This document shows positions 1 through 7,242 of a DNA stretch of 15,532 nt, one piece after another. Numbering within the stretch: position 1 is the first letter of the stretch; each line of letters opens with the position of its first letter. The notes beneath the pieces were generated by a model. That model was not told the origin of the DNA. It was given only the letters and a program-made list of their open reading frames with translations, and ran no database searches. The DNA is taken from contig NBAY01000190.1 in NCBI GenBank assembly GCA_002794775.1, forward strand, positions 1 through 15,532, in the 5' to 3' direction. Source of the stretch: Porodaedalea pini. Lineage: Eukaryota; Basidiomycota; Agaricomycetes; Hymenochaetales; Hymenochaetaceae. A program made the position numbers and the translations under genes.

Positions 1-507
1 GTGGAGGAACCATCTGACCTGGACGTGGGTAACACACCGTGTACAGTCCTCGACATCATTGTCGATCGTGCTCTCGGCCGCCTCCTTTCATTTGGTCATC
101 AAACTCGCCAACGAACCTGTCCTTCGCCAGCGTAACATTCATCCAGACAACCAGCCCCTCCCCGTTCCCCCTCCGGTCTAGTCAACATAGATCTTACCGA
201 GGAACAACAGCGGGCTCTCCCTCATTCGTCGCGCTACGACACTGAACGACAGTCGTACGTAGCCAACGATAGAGACCACGTCACCCATAACCTCTGGTGG
301 AGTGACATTAGACGCGCCTGGTACTCAACTGAACCATCAGGCGAAAGAACTCGGTGGACGCCCCGAACCCCTCGCGCCCCATCATCCCCTACCGTTTCGA
401 CATCGTCGGTTGTCCTTCCCAGTGAACCAGGAGGATACCGAACACCCTGCAGAGACTCATCGCCGCCGACGCCCCCTGAACGCCTAACGCGCACGCCCGT
501 CCCAGCG
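1..507 (+). other. Element leader or N-terminal extension of gag, open in the gag frame
   Basis: The gag frame is open without an ATG from 136 to 507 (124 codons), and also from 1 to 132; the only stop between them is TAA at 133-135. The translated 136-507 stretch looks like protein: it contains a charged part (NIDLTEEQQRALPHSSRYD) followed by a Pro/Thr/Ser-rich part, a composition common in fungal Gag N termini. Two readings are possible. It may be an untranslated leader that is open by chance, or gag may originally have begun upstream of the window and been cut by the TAA, leaving ATG 508 as a secondary start. I slightly favour the second, but there is no direct proof. Confidence 0.4.
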
Positions 508-1575
508 ATGTCAGAGGGCTTTACACAAAGGCAGCAACAGGAAATCGCGTCGATCGTAGCGGCCGCCTTCACCCGCGCGGCAACGAATGCCCCTGCGGCC
601 CAAGCCCCAGCCCCCTCAATTGACGTCGCCCGGCCACGCGAATTCGCTGGCGGCGATGACTACCTCGACTTCAAGCGCGAAGTCCTTCTCTTTGTCTCGG
701 CGAACCCCGCAAAGTACCCCTCGTCGTCAAGCAAGATCTATGTCACCCTCTCTTACCTCAAGGGTGGCAACGCGTTGACGTGGGCACAAAACTACGTCCA
801 AGAATTCACAACGAATGGCGTCGTGGGCTTTACGGATGACTGGGCCAAGTTCCAGGAAAGACTGGATGCCTCCTTCGATGATCCGAACAGGAAGGAGAAG
901 GCGCTGAAGAAGTTCCGAGACAAGATTCAGAAGGACCTCTCCGCCGACCAGTTCTTCCAGGACCTCGACGTGATCATCAAGGCAGCGGAGCTGAAGGACG
1001 AGAGCGTCATTTGTGACCGCCTGCAACGCGCGATGAACATCGAGGTGGTCCGCGGCGTGTTGAGGTCGACGCCCGTGCCGACAACATATGAGGCATGGAA
1101 AAAGAAGGCCATTGAGATCGATCGGGGCGAACAGCAGATTCGCGCCATCCAACGAGGTCGTACATTGCCATTCACGCCCCGTCCGACGCCCCAACAAGGA
1201 CCTCCTGCACGCCGACAGATAGCAGCCCCACACGCCGATAAGTGTGATGCGACGGGCGTCACTTTCGGAGGTGCTGGCCAACCGATGGACGTCTCGATGA
1301 ATGAGGCGCAACGAAAGCGCGCGTGCTGGATTTGCGGCAGACTGGGACACTTTAAGGACAAATGTCCGCAGGCGAAGCCGATCATCCAGCGTATGTTGGA
1401 GCTGATGGCACCGGGCGAGCGCCGCCTCATCGCTGACGAGCTCGGTGCGATGAAGGAGTCGGCATTTGAGGAAGTCGTGGACACTCGAAGGTCGACGGTG
1501 GAGGACTATGTGGAGGAAGAAGACAATGACGAAGAGGTCGTCGACTCGCAGGGTTTTGCGAGTGGTCAGGCGTAG
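508..1575 (+). CDS. gag: Gag capsid/nucleocapsid protein of the chromovirus
   Basis: Structural protein that assembles the cytoplasmic virus-like particle and packages element RNA. The 355 residues counted from ATG 508 show a retrotransposon Gag region at about residues 45-215 (FKREVLLF, LKGGNALTWAQNYV, FDDPNRKEKALKKFRD). A basic, Pro-rich linker follows, then a CCHC zinc knuckle CWICGRLGHFKDKC (C273, C276, H281, C286; CX2CX4HX4C). The C-terminal tail is very acidic (VEDYVEEEDNDEEVVD). The protein ends at TAG 1573-1575, and its last 46 nt overlap the pol frame, where a -1 frameshift site lies. The start at 508 is the first ATG in the frame, but the frame is open upstream, so the true start is uncertain. 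Confidence 0.9.
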   Translation: MSEGFTQRQQQEIASIVAAAFTRAATNAPAAQAPAPSIDVARPREFAGGDDYLDFKREVLLFVSANPAKYPSSSSKIYVTLSYLKGGNALTWAQNYVQEFTTNGVVGFTDDWAKFQERLDASFDDPNRKEKALKKFRDKIQKDLSADQFFQDLDVIIKAAELKDESVICDRLQRAMNIEVVRGVLRSTPVPTTYEAWKKKAIEIDRGEQQIRAIQRGRTLPFTPRPTPQQGPPARRQIAAPHADKCDATGVTFGGAGQPMDVSMNEAQRKRACWICGRLGHFKDKCPQAKPIIQRMLELMAPGERRLIADELGAMKESAFEEVVDTRRSTVEDYVEEEDNDEEVVDSQGFASGQA

Positions 1576-1593
1576 CCATCGGGGCGACTGACC
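1551..1593 (+). promoter_or_regulatory. Candidate -1 ribosomal frameshift signal joining gag to pol
   Basis: In the gag frame the codons read CAG GGT TTT GCG, which gives the heptamer G GGT TTT at 1551-1557. This fits the canonical X XXY YYZ pattern for -1 slippage, and GGGUUUU and GGGUUUA are known viral sites. After a 6-nt spacer (1558-1563), GGTCAG (1564-1569) pairs perfectly with CTGACC (1588-1593); inside the loop GCC (1575-1577) can pair with GGC (1583-1585). Slipping back one base enters the pol frame, which is open from 1530 to 3350. The gag stop follows five codons later. The motif, spacing and frame are directly visible; function is inferred. Confidence 0.7.
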
Positions 1594-3353
1594 GAGAAGA
1601 ACAAGGGACTTCGAATCCGGATTCGCTAAAATATAACCAACCGTCTGTACAATACGTAGATGCAAACGACGTCGATGGTTTTCTCGATTACGAAGTCCCC
1701 ACTGGTGTGAACAAAGATGAAGAGTACGAGCAACTGTTCATGAGAGGAACTGGCGGATGCCAACTGGACCTTCTCCTGACCGTTGAGCATGAAATAGCGG
1801 GTGAGAAGAGAGAGGTAGATGCGCATGCCCTTGTGGATTCGGGATGCACGGGATCCTGCATCGACGTCAGGTTCGTCGAGAGGTACGGGTTGGAAACGAA
1901 ACGCTACATCCGACCCCTCGCGGTGCTCAACGCCGATGGCACGCACAATGAGGCCGGATTGATCGAGGAGTACGTTGACGTCGAACTCATGATCGGCCGT
2001 CACCAGGAGAAGATCGTCCTCGCAGTAACGTCCCTAGCGTCGTCAAACATCTTCCTGGGATACGACTGGCTTCGACGTCACAATCCGGAGGTCGACTGGA
2101 AAACGGGTTCGATCGAATTCACCCGCTGTCCAGAAGAATGTGAGATCAAGAGGGAGCCGGTGGAGGACCTAGGCAAGGTGAAGGAGGTGGTGGAACAGAT
2201 GAGGAGAGTGAGTGAGATGCGAATGGACAAGGCGTCCTGGCCCGCATACCTCAACGACTACGCCGACGTTTTCAGCGAAAAAGGTTTCGAAAAGCTGCCG
2301 GAACACCGACCCTGGGACCATGTCATCGACTTGAAACCTGACTTCAAACCGAGCGACTGTAAGATCTACCCGCTCACGCCAACTGAGCAGCAGTCACTCA
2401 AGGATTTCCTTGATGAAAATCTGAAATTGGGTCGCATTCGACGGTCGATATCGCCCATGGCGTCGCCCTTCTTCTTCATTAAGAAGGCCGACAAATCGCT
2501 ACGCCCGATCCAGGATTACCGTAAGCTCAATGACGGTACGATCAAGAACAAGTATCCTCTCCCTCTCATTGACGAACTCGTCGACAAGGTCAAGAAAGCG
2601 AAGTACATCACTAAGCTTGACCTTCGCTGGGGATACTACAATATCCGGATCCGTGAGGGTGACGAATGGAAGGCGGCGTTTCGCACGAACATGGGCCTCT
2701 TCGAACCGACGGTCATGTTTTTTGGCCTTTGCAACGCGCCGGCCACATTCCAGGCCTTTGTCAACCACATCTTTAAGGACCTAATCTATGCGAACTTGAT
2801 CATCGTATACCTCGACGACGTCCTGATCCTCTCAGAGACCATTGAGGAGCATATTGACACGTCGAGGCGCGTACTCCAGATCCTCCGAGAAAATGGCCTG
2901 TACCTGAAGCCGGAGAAGTGCGAGTTTGACGCCAAGGTCGTCAAATACCTCGGCCACATCATCGGCAATGGCGAGATCAGGGCTGACCCGGCAAAGACGG
3001 AGGCGATTGCGAACTGGCCAGTCCCGCGGAACCTCAAGGAGCTGCAACAGTTCCTCGGTATGGGAAACTGGCTGAGACGGTTTATTAAGGACTACAGCAA
3101 GGTGGTCCGACCGTTGACGTCGCTAACGGGCAAGAAGGACTGGGCATGGGAGACCGAACAACAGGAAGCGTTCGAGGAGCTGAGACGACGTCTCTGTTCA
3201 CCTCCAGTCCTAGCCATCGCCAATGACGAGGGCCCTTTCCGCGTAGAAGCGGACTCGTCGAACTTTGCGCTCGGTGGTGTGTTGTTGCAGAAGCAGGAAG
3301 GGAAGTGGAGGGTGATCGCCTACAGGTCAGAGGCACTGGAACCGGCGGAATGA
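1554..3353 (+). CDS. pol: Pol, first part: protease, reverse transcriptase and start of RNase H, ended by an in-frame TGA
   Basis: The frame is open from 1530; no ATG is needed if gag-pol is made by frameshifting. The first GTG is 1707 and residues here are counted from it. The aspartic protease has the active-site motif LVDSGCTG (D44-S45-G46). Reverse transcriptase runs over about residues 225-400, with the FFFIKKADKSLRPIQDYRKLN region, the first catalytic Asp in KLDLRWGYY (D305), the FGLCNAPATFQ primer-grip region and the YLDD box (D370, D371). RNase H starts with its first catalytic Asp in VEADSSNFA (D516). The frame stops at TGA 3351-3353 directly before NYEIYDKEM, in the middle of RNase H, and resumes in the same frame. 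Family members read through here without a stop, so this looks like a point mutation, although stop readthrough cannot be excluded. Confidence 0.93.
   Translation, partial: FCEWSGVAIGATDREEQGTSNPDSLKYNQPSVQYVDANDVDGFLDYEVPTGVNKDEEYEQLFMRGTGGCQLDLLLTVEHEIAGEKREVDAHALVDSGCTGSCIDVRFVERYGLETKRYIRPLAVLNADGTHNEAGLIEEYVDVELMIGRHQEKIVLAVTSLASSNIFLGYDWLRRHNPEVDWKTGSIEFTRCPEECEIKREPVEDLGKVKEVVEQMRRVSEMRMDKASWPAYLNDYADVFSEKGFEKLPEHRPWDHVIDLKPDFKPSDCKIYPLTPTEQQSLKDFLDENLKLGRIRRSISPMASPFFFIKKADKSLRPIQDYRKLNDGTIKNKYPLPLIDELVDKVKKAKYITKLDLRWGYYNIRIREGDEWKAAFRTNMGLFEPTVMFFGLCNAPATFQAFVNHIFKDLIYANLIIVYLDDVLILSETIEEHIDTSRRVLQILRENGLYLKPEKCEFDAKVVKYLGHIIGNGEIRADPAKTEAIANWPVPRNLKELQQFLGMGNWLRRFIKDYSKVVRPLTSLTGKKDWAWETEQQEAFEELRRRLCSPPVLAIANDEGPFRVEADSSNFALGGVLLQKQEGKWRVIAYRSEALEPAE
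1612..1625 (+). repeat. Perfect 14-nt palindrome in the gag-pol junction
   Basis: CGAATCCGGATTCG reads the same on both strands. In RNA it could form a 5-bp stem with a CCGG loop, 18 nt after the stem of the candidate frameshift signal. It lies in pol-frame coding sequence, 5' of the protease. It may be chance or an additional structure; no function is assigned. Confidence 0.5.
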
Positions 3354-5201
3354 AACTACGAGATCTACGACAAGGAGATGCTCGCGATCGTTTCGGCGCT
3401 CAAGGAGTGGCGGCAATACCTCCTTGGCACTCGCCACAAGATTGAAATCTGGTCTGACCACGCTAACCTCACCTACTTCAGGTCGGTGCAGAAGCTGAGC
3501 TATCGCCAAGCTCGCTGGCGGACCGAACTTGAAGAATTCGACTTCCACCTCGAACACAAGTCGGGCAAGACGATGGGCAAGGCCGACCTGCTATCGCGCA
3601 AGGCGGGCTATGATCAGGGCAAGGATGACAACGATGGGGTCGTGTTCATCAAAGATAAGTGGTTGAACCGTGGAGTGGTGAGGACATCACGCGACGAGGT
3701 GGTGGAACGAGTGGGTGAAGCACAGAGGGTGCAGGACGAGTCGGAGAGGCCTACGGGTTTGGTAAAGGTCGACGAGTTATGGCGGATGAAAGGCAAGGTG
3801 TATGTCCCATCGACAATAAAGGAGGCCGTGTTGCGGGAGTGCCACGACTCGGTTCTGGTTGGCCATCCGGGAGCGTCGAAGACAGTAGAACTCGTCCGTC
3901 GCGATTTCTGGTGGGCATCGATGTTCTCCGACGTCCGAGCATACGTCCGAGGATGCGACCGTTGTCAACGGACGAAAGCCTTAAGAACGTCGAGGTCTAG
4001 ACCACTTCATCCAAACGCTGTCCCTGAAGGACCCTGGGAAATTGTTATGGTCGACCTAATCGGAGAGCTCCCGGACTCCAAGGGACACAACGCGATCTGC
4101 GTCTTTGTGGATAGATTCTCAAAGCAGATACATGCGATCCCGACGACGACAAAGCTGTCAGCAGAAGGCATGGCCCAGCTGTACCGCGACCACGTCTTCC
4201 GCCTCCATGGCCTACCGAAGAAGATCATCCACGACCGAGGCACGCAGTTCGATGCGTCAATGATGAAGGAGCTATACAAACTTCTGCACATTGAAGGCAA
4301 CCCGTCGACAGCGTACCATCCACAGACAGATGGTCAAACGGAACACGTTAACCAAGAGCTCGAACAGTACCTTCGACTCTTCGTTAACCATCGGCAATCG
4401 GACTGGAAGGACTGGCTCCCCCTTGCAGAGTTTGCATACAACAACCGCGAACACTCAGCAACGAAGATGTCCCCCTTCTACGCGAACACAGGACGTCACC
4501 CCTTGAGCTTCGACACGACGCGAACCACATCTGCTAACATGTCAGCGGAAGAATTCGCAAAGCACATCAAGGAGACTCATCGCATTGCTAAGGACAACCT
4601 AGTCAAGGCAGCAGAGGACATGAAGCACTACCATGACCGGACAGCAGGAGCTTCGGTGGAGTACAAGGCTGGTGACAAGGTCTTCCTTGATGGGCGAAAC
4701 ATCAATACGGACTCGCCGACAAAGAAACTCACAGACAAATGGTACGGCCCCTTTGACGTCGTCGACAAGATAGGAGCAAGCGCGTACAAGCTCAAACTCC
4801 CAAAGCGATGGAAAAAGGTCCACCCTGTCTTCAACGAAGCCCTATTGAAACCCGCCGTCGAACCGTCCTTTGAGAGCCAGAAGCAACCGCCGCCGCCGCC
4901 ACCAGACATCGTCGACAACGAGGAGGAGTATGAACTCAAGGAAGTCTTAGACTCACGTCTGCACCGAGGGAAACTACAGTACCTTGTCAAGTGGGTCGGC
5001 TACAATGAACCTACTTGGCAACCTGAGACAGACTTCGGCGAGAACGCGAAGGAGGCGATCGCTGAGTTCTACCTCAAACATCCCGGTGCACCTCGGAAAC
5101 TCGACATCCCTTGTCAACGACTTCGTCCGCTCTTCGTCGACACCAAGCCCGACGCCCGCGATCATGGTTGGTCAGGACGCCCAACCTTGAAGGGGGGGTA
5201 A
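3354..5201 (+). CDS. pol: Pol, second part: end of RNase H, integrase and chromodomain
   Basis: This continues the preceding pol frame after the TGA; the first ATG is 3378 and residues are counted from it. The second RNase H catalytic Glu (codon 3375) lies just before that Met, and the later Asp residues are D27 (WSDHANL) and D70 (KADLLSRK). Integrase has the zinc-binding set H156, H163, C193, C196 and the catalytic triad D226, D286, E322, with exactly 35 residues between the last two (D,D35E). A run of Pro residues precedes a chromodomain at about residues 518-568 (YELKEVLDSRL ... YLVKWVGYNEPTWQP), which in chromoviruses steers integration to modified histones. The conserved aromatic positions (Y518, W of VKW, W of PTWQP) are all present. 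The TAA at 5199-5201 directly precedes the 3' LTR. Confidence 0.93.
   Translation, partial: NYEIYDKEMLAIVSALKEWRQYLLGTRHKIEIWSDHANLTYFRSVQKLSYRQARWRTELEEFDFHLEHKSGKTMGKADLLSRKAGYDQGKDDNDGVVFIKDKWLNRGVVRTSRDEVVERVGEAQRVQDESERPTGLVKVDELWRMKGKVYVPSTIKEAVLRECHDSVLVGHPGASKTVELVRRDFWWASMFSDVRAYVRGCDRCQRTKALRTSRSRPLHPNAVPEGPWEIVMVDLIGELPDSKGHNAICVFVDRFSKQIHAIPTTTKLSAEGMAQLYRDHVFRLHGLPKKIIHDRGTQFDASMMKELYKLLHIEGNPSTAYHPQTDGQTEHVNQELEQYLRLFVNHRQSDWKDWLPLAEFAYNNREHSATKMSPFYANTGRHPLSFDTTRTTSANMSAEEFAKHIKETHRIAKDNLVKAAEDMKHYHDRTAGASVEYKAGDKVFLDGRNINTDSPTKKLTDKWYGPFDVVDKIGASAYKLKLPKRWKKVHPVFNEALLKPAVEPSFESQKQPPPPPPDIVDNEEEYELKEVLDSRLHRGKLQYLVKWVGYNEPTWQPETDFGENAKEAIAEFYLKHPGAPRKLDIPCQRLRPLFVDTKPDARDHGWSGRPTLKGG
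5190..5198 (+). promoter_or_regulatory. Polypurine tract, primer for plus-strand DNA synthesis
   Basis: AAGGGGGGG sits three bases before the LTR start. In LTR retrotransposons this RNase H-resistant purine run primes plus-strand synthesis and defines the 5' edge of the 3' LTR. Here it also encodes the last residues of pol (K-G-G), and the stop codon TAA fills the three bases between the tract and TGTTAG. Confidence 0.85.
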
Positions 5202-5375
5202 TGTTAGAACCTGAACTTTCACCTTTTCCTTTATTTTCCCTTTTACCATTTCCTTTATTATATTTGTCCTTTTCATTATATTTACCCATCTTACACAATC
5301 ATTCCCACACTGCCTTCATTCGTTCCATTCCCACTCGTTATGTAATGTTAGGTAATATAGTCTCACGGTCATCGC

Positions 5376-5382
5376 TATATAA
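5376..5382 (+). promoter_or_regulatory. TATA-like box in the LTR
   Basis: TATATAA followed by GG is the only good TATA element in the LTR. It lies about 175 bp into it, where U3 promoters usually place the transcription start some 30 bp downstream. Assigned by sequence and position only. Confidence 0.5.
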
Positions 5383-5418
5383 GGTCTCAGGAATCGTATG
5401 AACTCCTTGTTCTGCTTT

Positions 5419-5509
5419 TCCTCTTACCTCCGCGACGACCTAGGTGAGACTCGTCCCCCTTGTATTAGTTTAGACTTGTATTAATCCTCTTACCTCCGCG
5501 ACGACCTAG
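5419..5509 (+). repeat. Pair of 25-bp direct repeats inside the LTR
   Basis: The same 25 bases (TCCTCTTACC ... GACGACCTAG) occur at 5419-5443 and 5485-5509, 66 bp apart. A 9-nt repeat CTTGTATTA also occurs between them, at 5459-5467 and 5475-5483. They lie just downstream of the TATA-like box, in what would be R or U5. They could be an internal duplication or a regulatory or packaging sequence. Confidence 0.9.
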
Positions 5510-5614
5510 CCTGAGTAAGCGTGTCCCGAGTCTACGCTCGAGTATAACACGTCCCAGATGATAGTCAGCAGAGGCCCGCCCAGTCTGAGTCGTCTCCCAG
5601 GCTCCCGCCTAACA

Positions 5615-6504
5615 GTATCCTTCTTGAACTCAAGAAAATTGATTACCTTTCTCACTGCGTTATCTACTGATGACCCCGATTCCGTGCCTGGGAGGAACTC
5701 ATGAGACTATCCTCTATTGAATTCTGGACTAATACTACAAGAAGAGAAGGTGGATCAACCTAGCAAATTGGAAACAAAATGGTAGCATATCTACTATCCA
5801 TGCTCACCTGAAACCTTATATCTGTGTGTGGACTCCTTTCCTTGACCAGGTGTCCAGTACTCATATGTATCGACAGCCCCAACAACGAATCCTTTCCCCC
5901 TATACCCTTCTTCATTGAGATCTGTGGGAAACATTCTGTTGGCTCCTTCTTCACTTTTTTTTTAATGAGAAAAAGGCTTGTATTTTTCAAGCTGGTCCTT
6001 GGCTTCATATTCGAGATTCTGCAGGCGTTGTAACAGTTTTCCTGCAGACTTTTCCGTGGTAAAATCGTCTTCAGTCTGCAACCAACGAACCGCCTTTAAT
6101 GATGCAGATGCCTTCGTGGATAACTGTAGATGAGAGCGATAAGTGTGAGAGACAGAAAGCAGGTAGAAATGCAGAAGAGGATAAATAACTTGCCTTGAGC
6201 CTTATATTCATTACCTTCACTAGCCACTATTCCTGATATTCCAACTTCAGGTATAGGCGGTTCACCCCCGTGGCTAAATCCTACAGAGTTACTAGAGAAC
6301 TTTATAAAAATGTCTGTAGGTAAGTATAAGTTAAGAATGCTTGAACATCTGGAGTGTGACATGAGACATACACCTCTGTAGCTCGTAGCAATTTACGCCA
6401 GGTTTGTCTGCTCTGTGTTGCATTGCTTGTACGGAGATTGCATCTGGCATCGTACGTGTCGATCCTCCATGAGATGCTGCTCGTGAGGAGGATACTTTTG
6501 ACAT
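5615..6504 (-). pseudogene. Decayed multi-exon gene, split by the retrotransposon, unknown function
   Basis: This gene runs right to left. ATG 6504-6502 has a good context (CACCATGTC). Exon 1, 6504-6372, begins MSKVSSSRAASHGGSTRT. Intron 1, 6371-6314, is 58 nt with GTATGT and CTACAG, and it joins in frame. Exon 2, 6313-6194, contains GGEPPIPEVGISGIVASEG. Intron 2, 6193-6124, is 70 nt with AG|GCAAGT and CTACAG, a GC-AG intron. Exon 3, 6123-5808, contains RLQNLEYEAKDQLEKYK and GFVVGAVDTYEYWTPGQG. Intron 3, 5807-5735, is 73 nt with GTGAGC and TTGTAG. Exon 4 reaches the LTR edge, possibly with another donor at 5646 (GTAATC). Lesions: exon 3 is out of phase with exon 2, and it has an in-frame TAA at 5964-5962 beside a 9-A run. 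I do not recognise the family. The splice signals make a real former gene likely; exact joins are inferred. Confidence 0.55.
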
Positions 6505-7242
6505 GGTGCGTGTTGATTTAAATAGGTAATTAGCCAGAGATTTAGCTGGGGCACGTCATATATGCTTAACCATCAACTATATTCACGGCGGATAACGGAT
6601 GCATATGAATGACCTTTCCTGATGTTCATGTCGACGAGTTTCTCTTCGAAGTGCAAAGTTATCATCTGTTCGTATAGTCGAGAAGGTTAGGTCGTGTTTC
6701 GGTTCATTCAAGCATACTCAGTGCAAAAACTGCGTGCAAAAGTCTTTTACCAGACATGAGTCCCTTTCAATAGAAGCTCTGGAAGGTGATGATTACTCGT
6801 AAGGAGCATAAGAAAGAGTATTCCTTTGTAGGCTTTCTCACACAAGGAGAAGGTCAGAGTTTCAGACCAAAAGGCAGAGGACCATATGCAAGGGTTATAA
6901 AGACAGAGGATGACACCCGAAATGACCGATAATACATCAGTGTGCTGTCTTGTTTGCGCTTTTGAAAGCCTTCGGCCTCAGGCTGCAGAGCGTGGCGCAG
7001 GGTGCCACCGCCGAGCGGCGACGCGTGATATCCATGATACTTCATTGCGAGCATTCGGCATTGATAGATTGCAGACTTGCAATAAAGAAACACTGTTGGT
7101 GTTTCTTTATGAGGCTATTTGCGGTTTGAATGGAGGTTTGCTTGCTGTGTCTGTTTCGAATGGTCAATGTTTCAGTTGTCGCCGTTGATCGCGAAAGAAA
7201 ACCGAGTCACGTGATCTGAACTTGAAGCTTGGACTTTGCGAA
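6505..7242. other. No recognisable gene; upstream region of the decayed minus-strand gene
   Basis: The first bases form the minus-strand upstream region of the decayed gene, including an AT-rich TATTTAAAT-like stretch near 6517-6525, very close to its ATG. The rest has only short open frames (up to 92 codons at 6910-7188, plus) with no motif that I know. A palindromic E-box TCACGTGA lies at 7207-7214; such sites bind bHLH factors, but no clear gene start follows it. Confidence 0.4.
7082..7110. repeat. Perfect 12-bp inverted repeat with a 5-nt loop
   Basis: ATAAAGAAACAC (7082-7093), loop TGTTG, then GTGTTTCTTTAT (7099-7110); all twelve positions pair. It is in the gene-poor stretch and not at the end of any gene that I can define, so it could be a hairpin RNA, a remnant of a small transposon end or chance. 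Confidence 0.85.

Larger units (their letters stand above)
1..5614 (+). mobile_element. Ty3/gypsy LTR retrotransposon, chromovirus type, 5' LTR outside the window
   Basis: The order gag (zinc knuckle), protease, reverse transcriptase, RNase H, integrase, C-terminal chromodomain, polypurine tract and 3' LTR is that of a fungal chromovirus (Metaviridae). The window starts inside the element: no copy of the LTR end (CTAACA) or clear primer-binding site is seen in the first 500 bases. One nonsense codon (TGA at 3351) interrupts pol, and a TAA at 133 interrupts the frame upstream of gag; otherwise the reading frames are long and intact, so the copy looks fairly young. The element appears to lie inside a minus-strand host gene, whose exons resume at 5615. 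Family assignment is secure. Whether the copy is active is unknown, and the RNase H stop argues against autonomy. Confidence 0.95.
5202..5614 (+). repeat. 3' long terminal repeat (413 bp) of the chromovirus
   Basis: It begins TGTTAG (5202-5207) and ends CTAACA (5609-5614), a perfect 6-bp terminal inverted repeat of the TG...CA type. The start is fixed by the adjoining polypurine tract. The end is supported by the inverted repeat and by minus-strand exon sequence resuming right after it. Inside are AT-rich sequence, a TATA-like box TATATAA at 5376-5382 that may set the U3/R boundary, and a pair of 25-bp direct repeats (5419-5443, 5485-5509). The 5' copy is not in the window, so boundaries could not be confirmed by comparison. 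The predicted target-site duplication is GTATC (5615-5619). Confidence 0.88.

Noticed and set aside
1..500. 5' LTR and primer-binding site
   Set aside because: Searched for CTAACA and for a tRNA-complementary TGG site; neither is convincingly present, so the 5' LTR lies outside the window.
1609..1625. TTCGAATCC resembling a tRNA T-loop (B box)
   Set aside because: No acceptor, D or anticodon arm around it, and it lies in the gag-pol junction; explained as part of a palindrome.
727..1665. 312-codon open frame on the minus strand
   Set aside because: Antisense shadow of gag; the plus strand has a clear capsid region and zinc knuckle in a different frame.
5343..5351. Second TAATGTTAG, like the LTR start
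   Set aside because: No polypurine tract precedes it, while the copy at 5199 follows AAGGGGGGG directly; treated as an internal chance repeat.
5760..6008. 82-codon minus-strand open frame beginning MKPRTSLKNT
   Set aside because: It starts from an internal ATG in another frame than the more protein-like segments with VVGAVDTYEYWTPGQG, and it runs through the GTGAGC donor.
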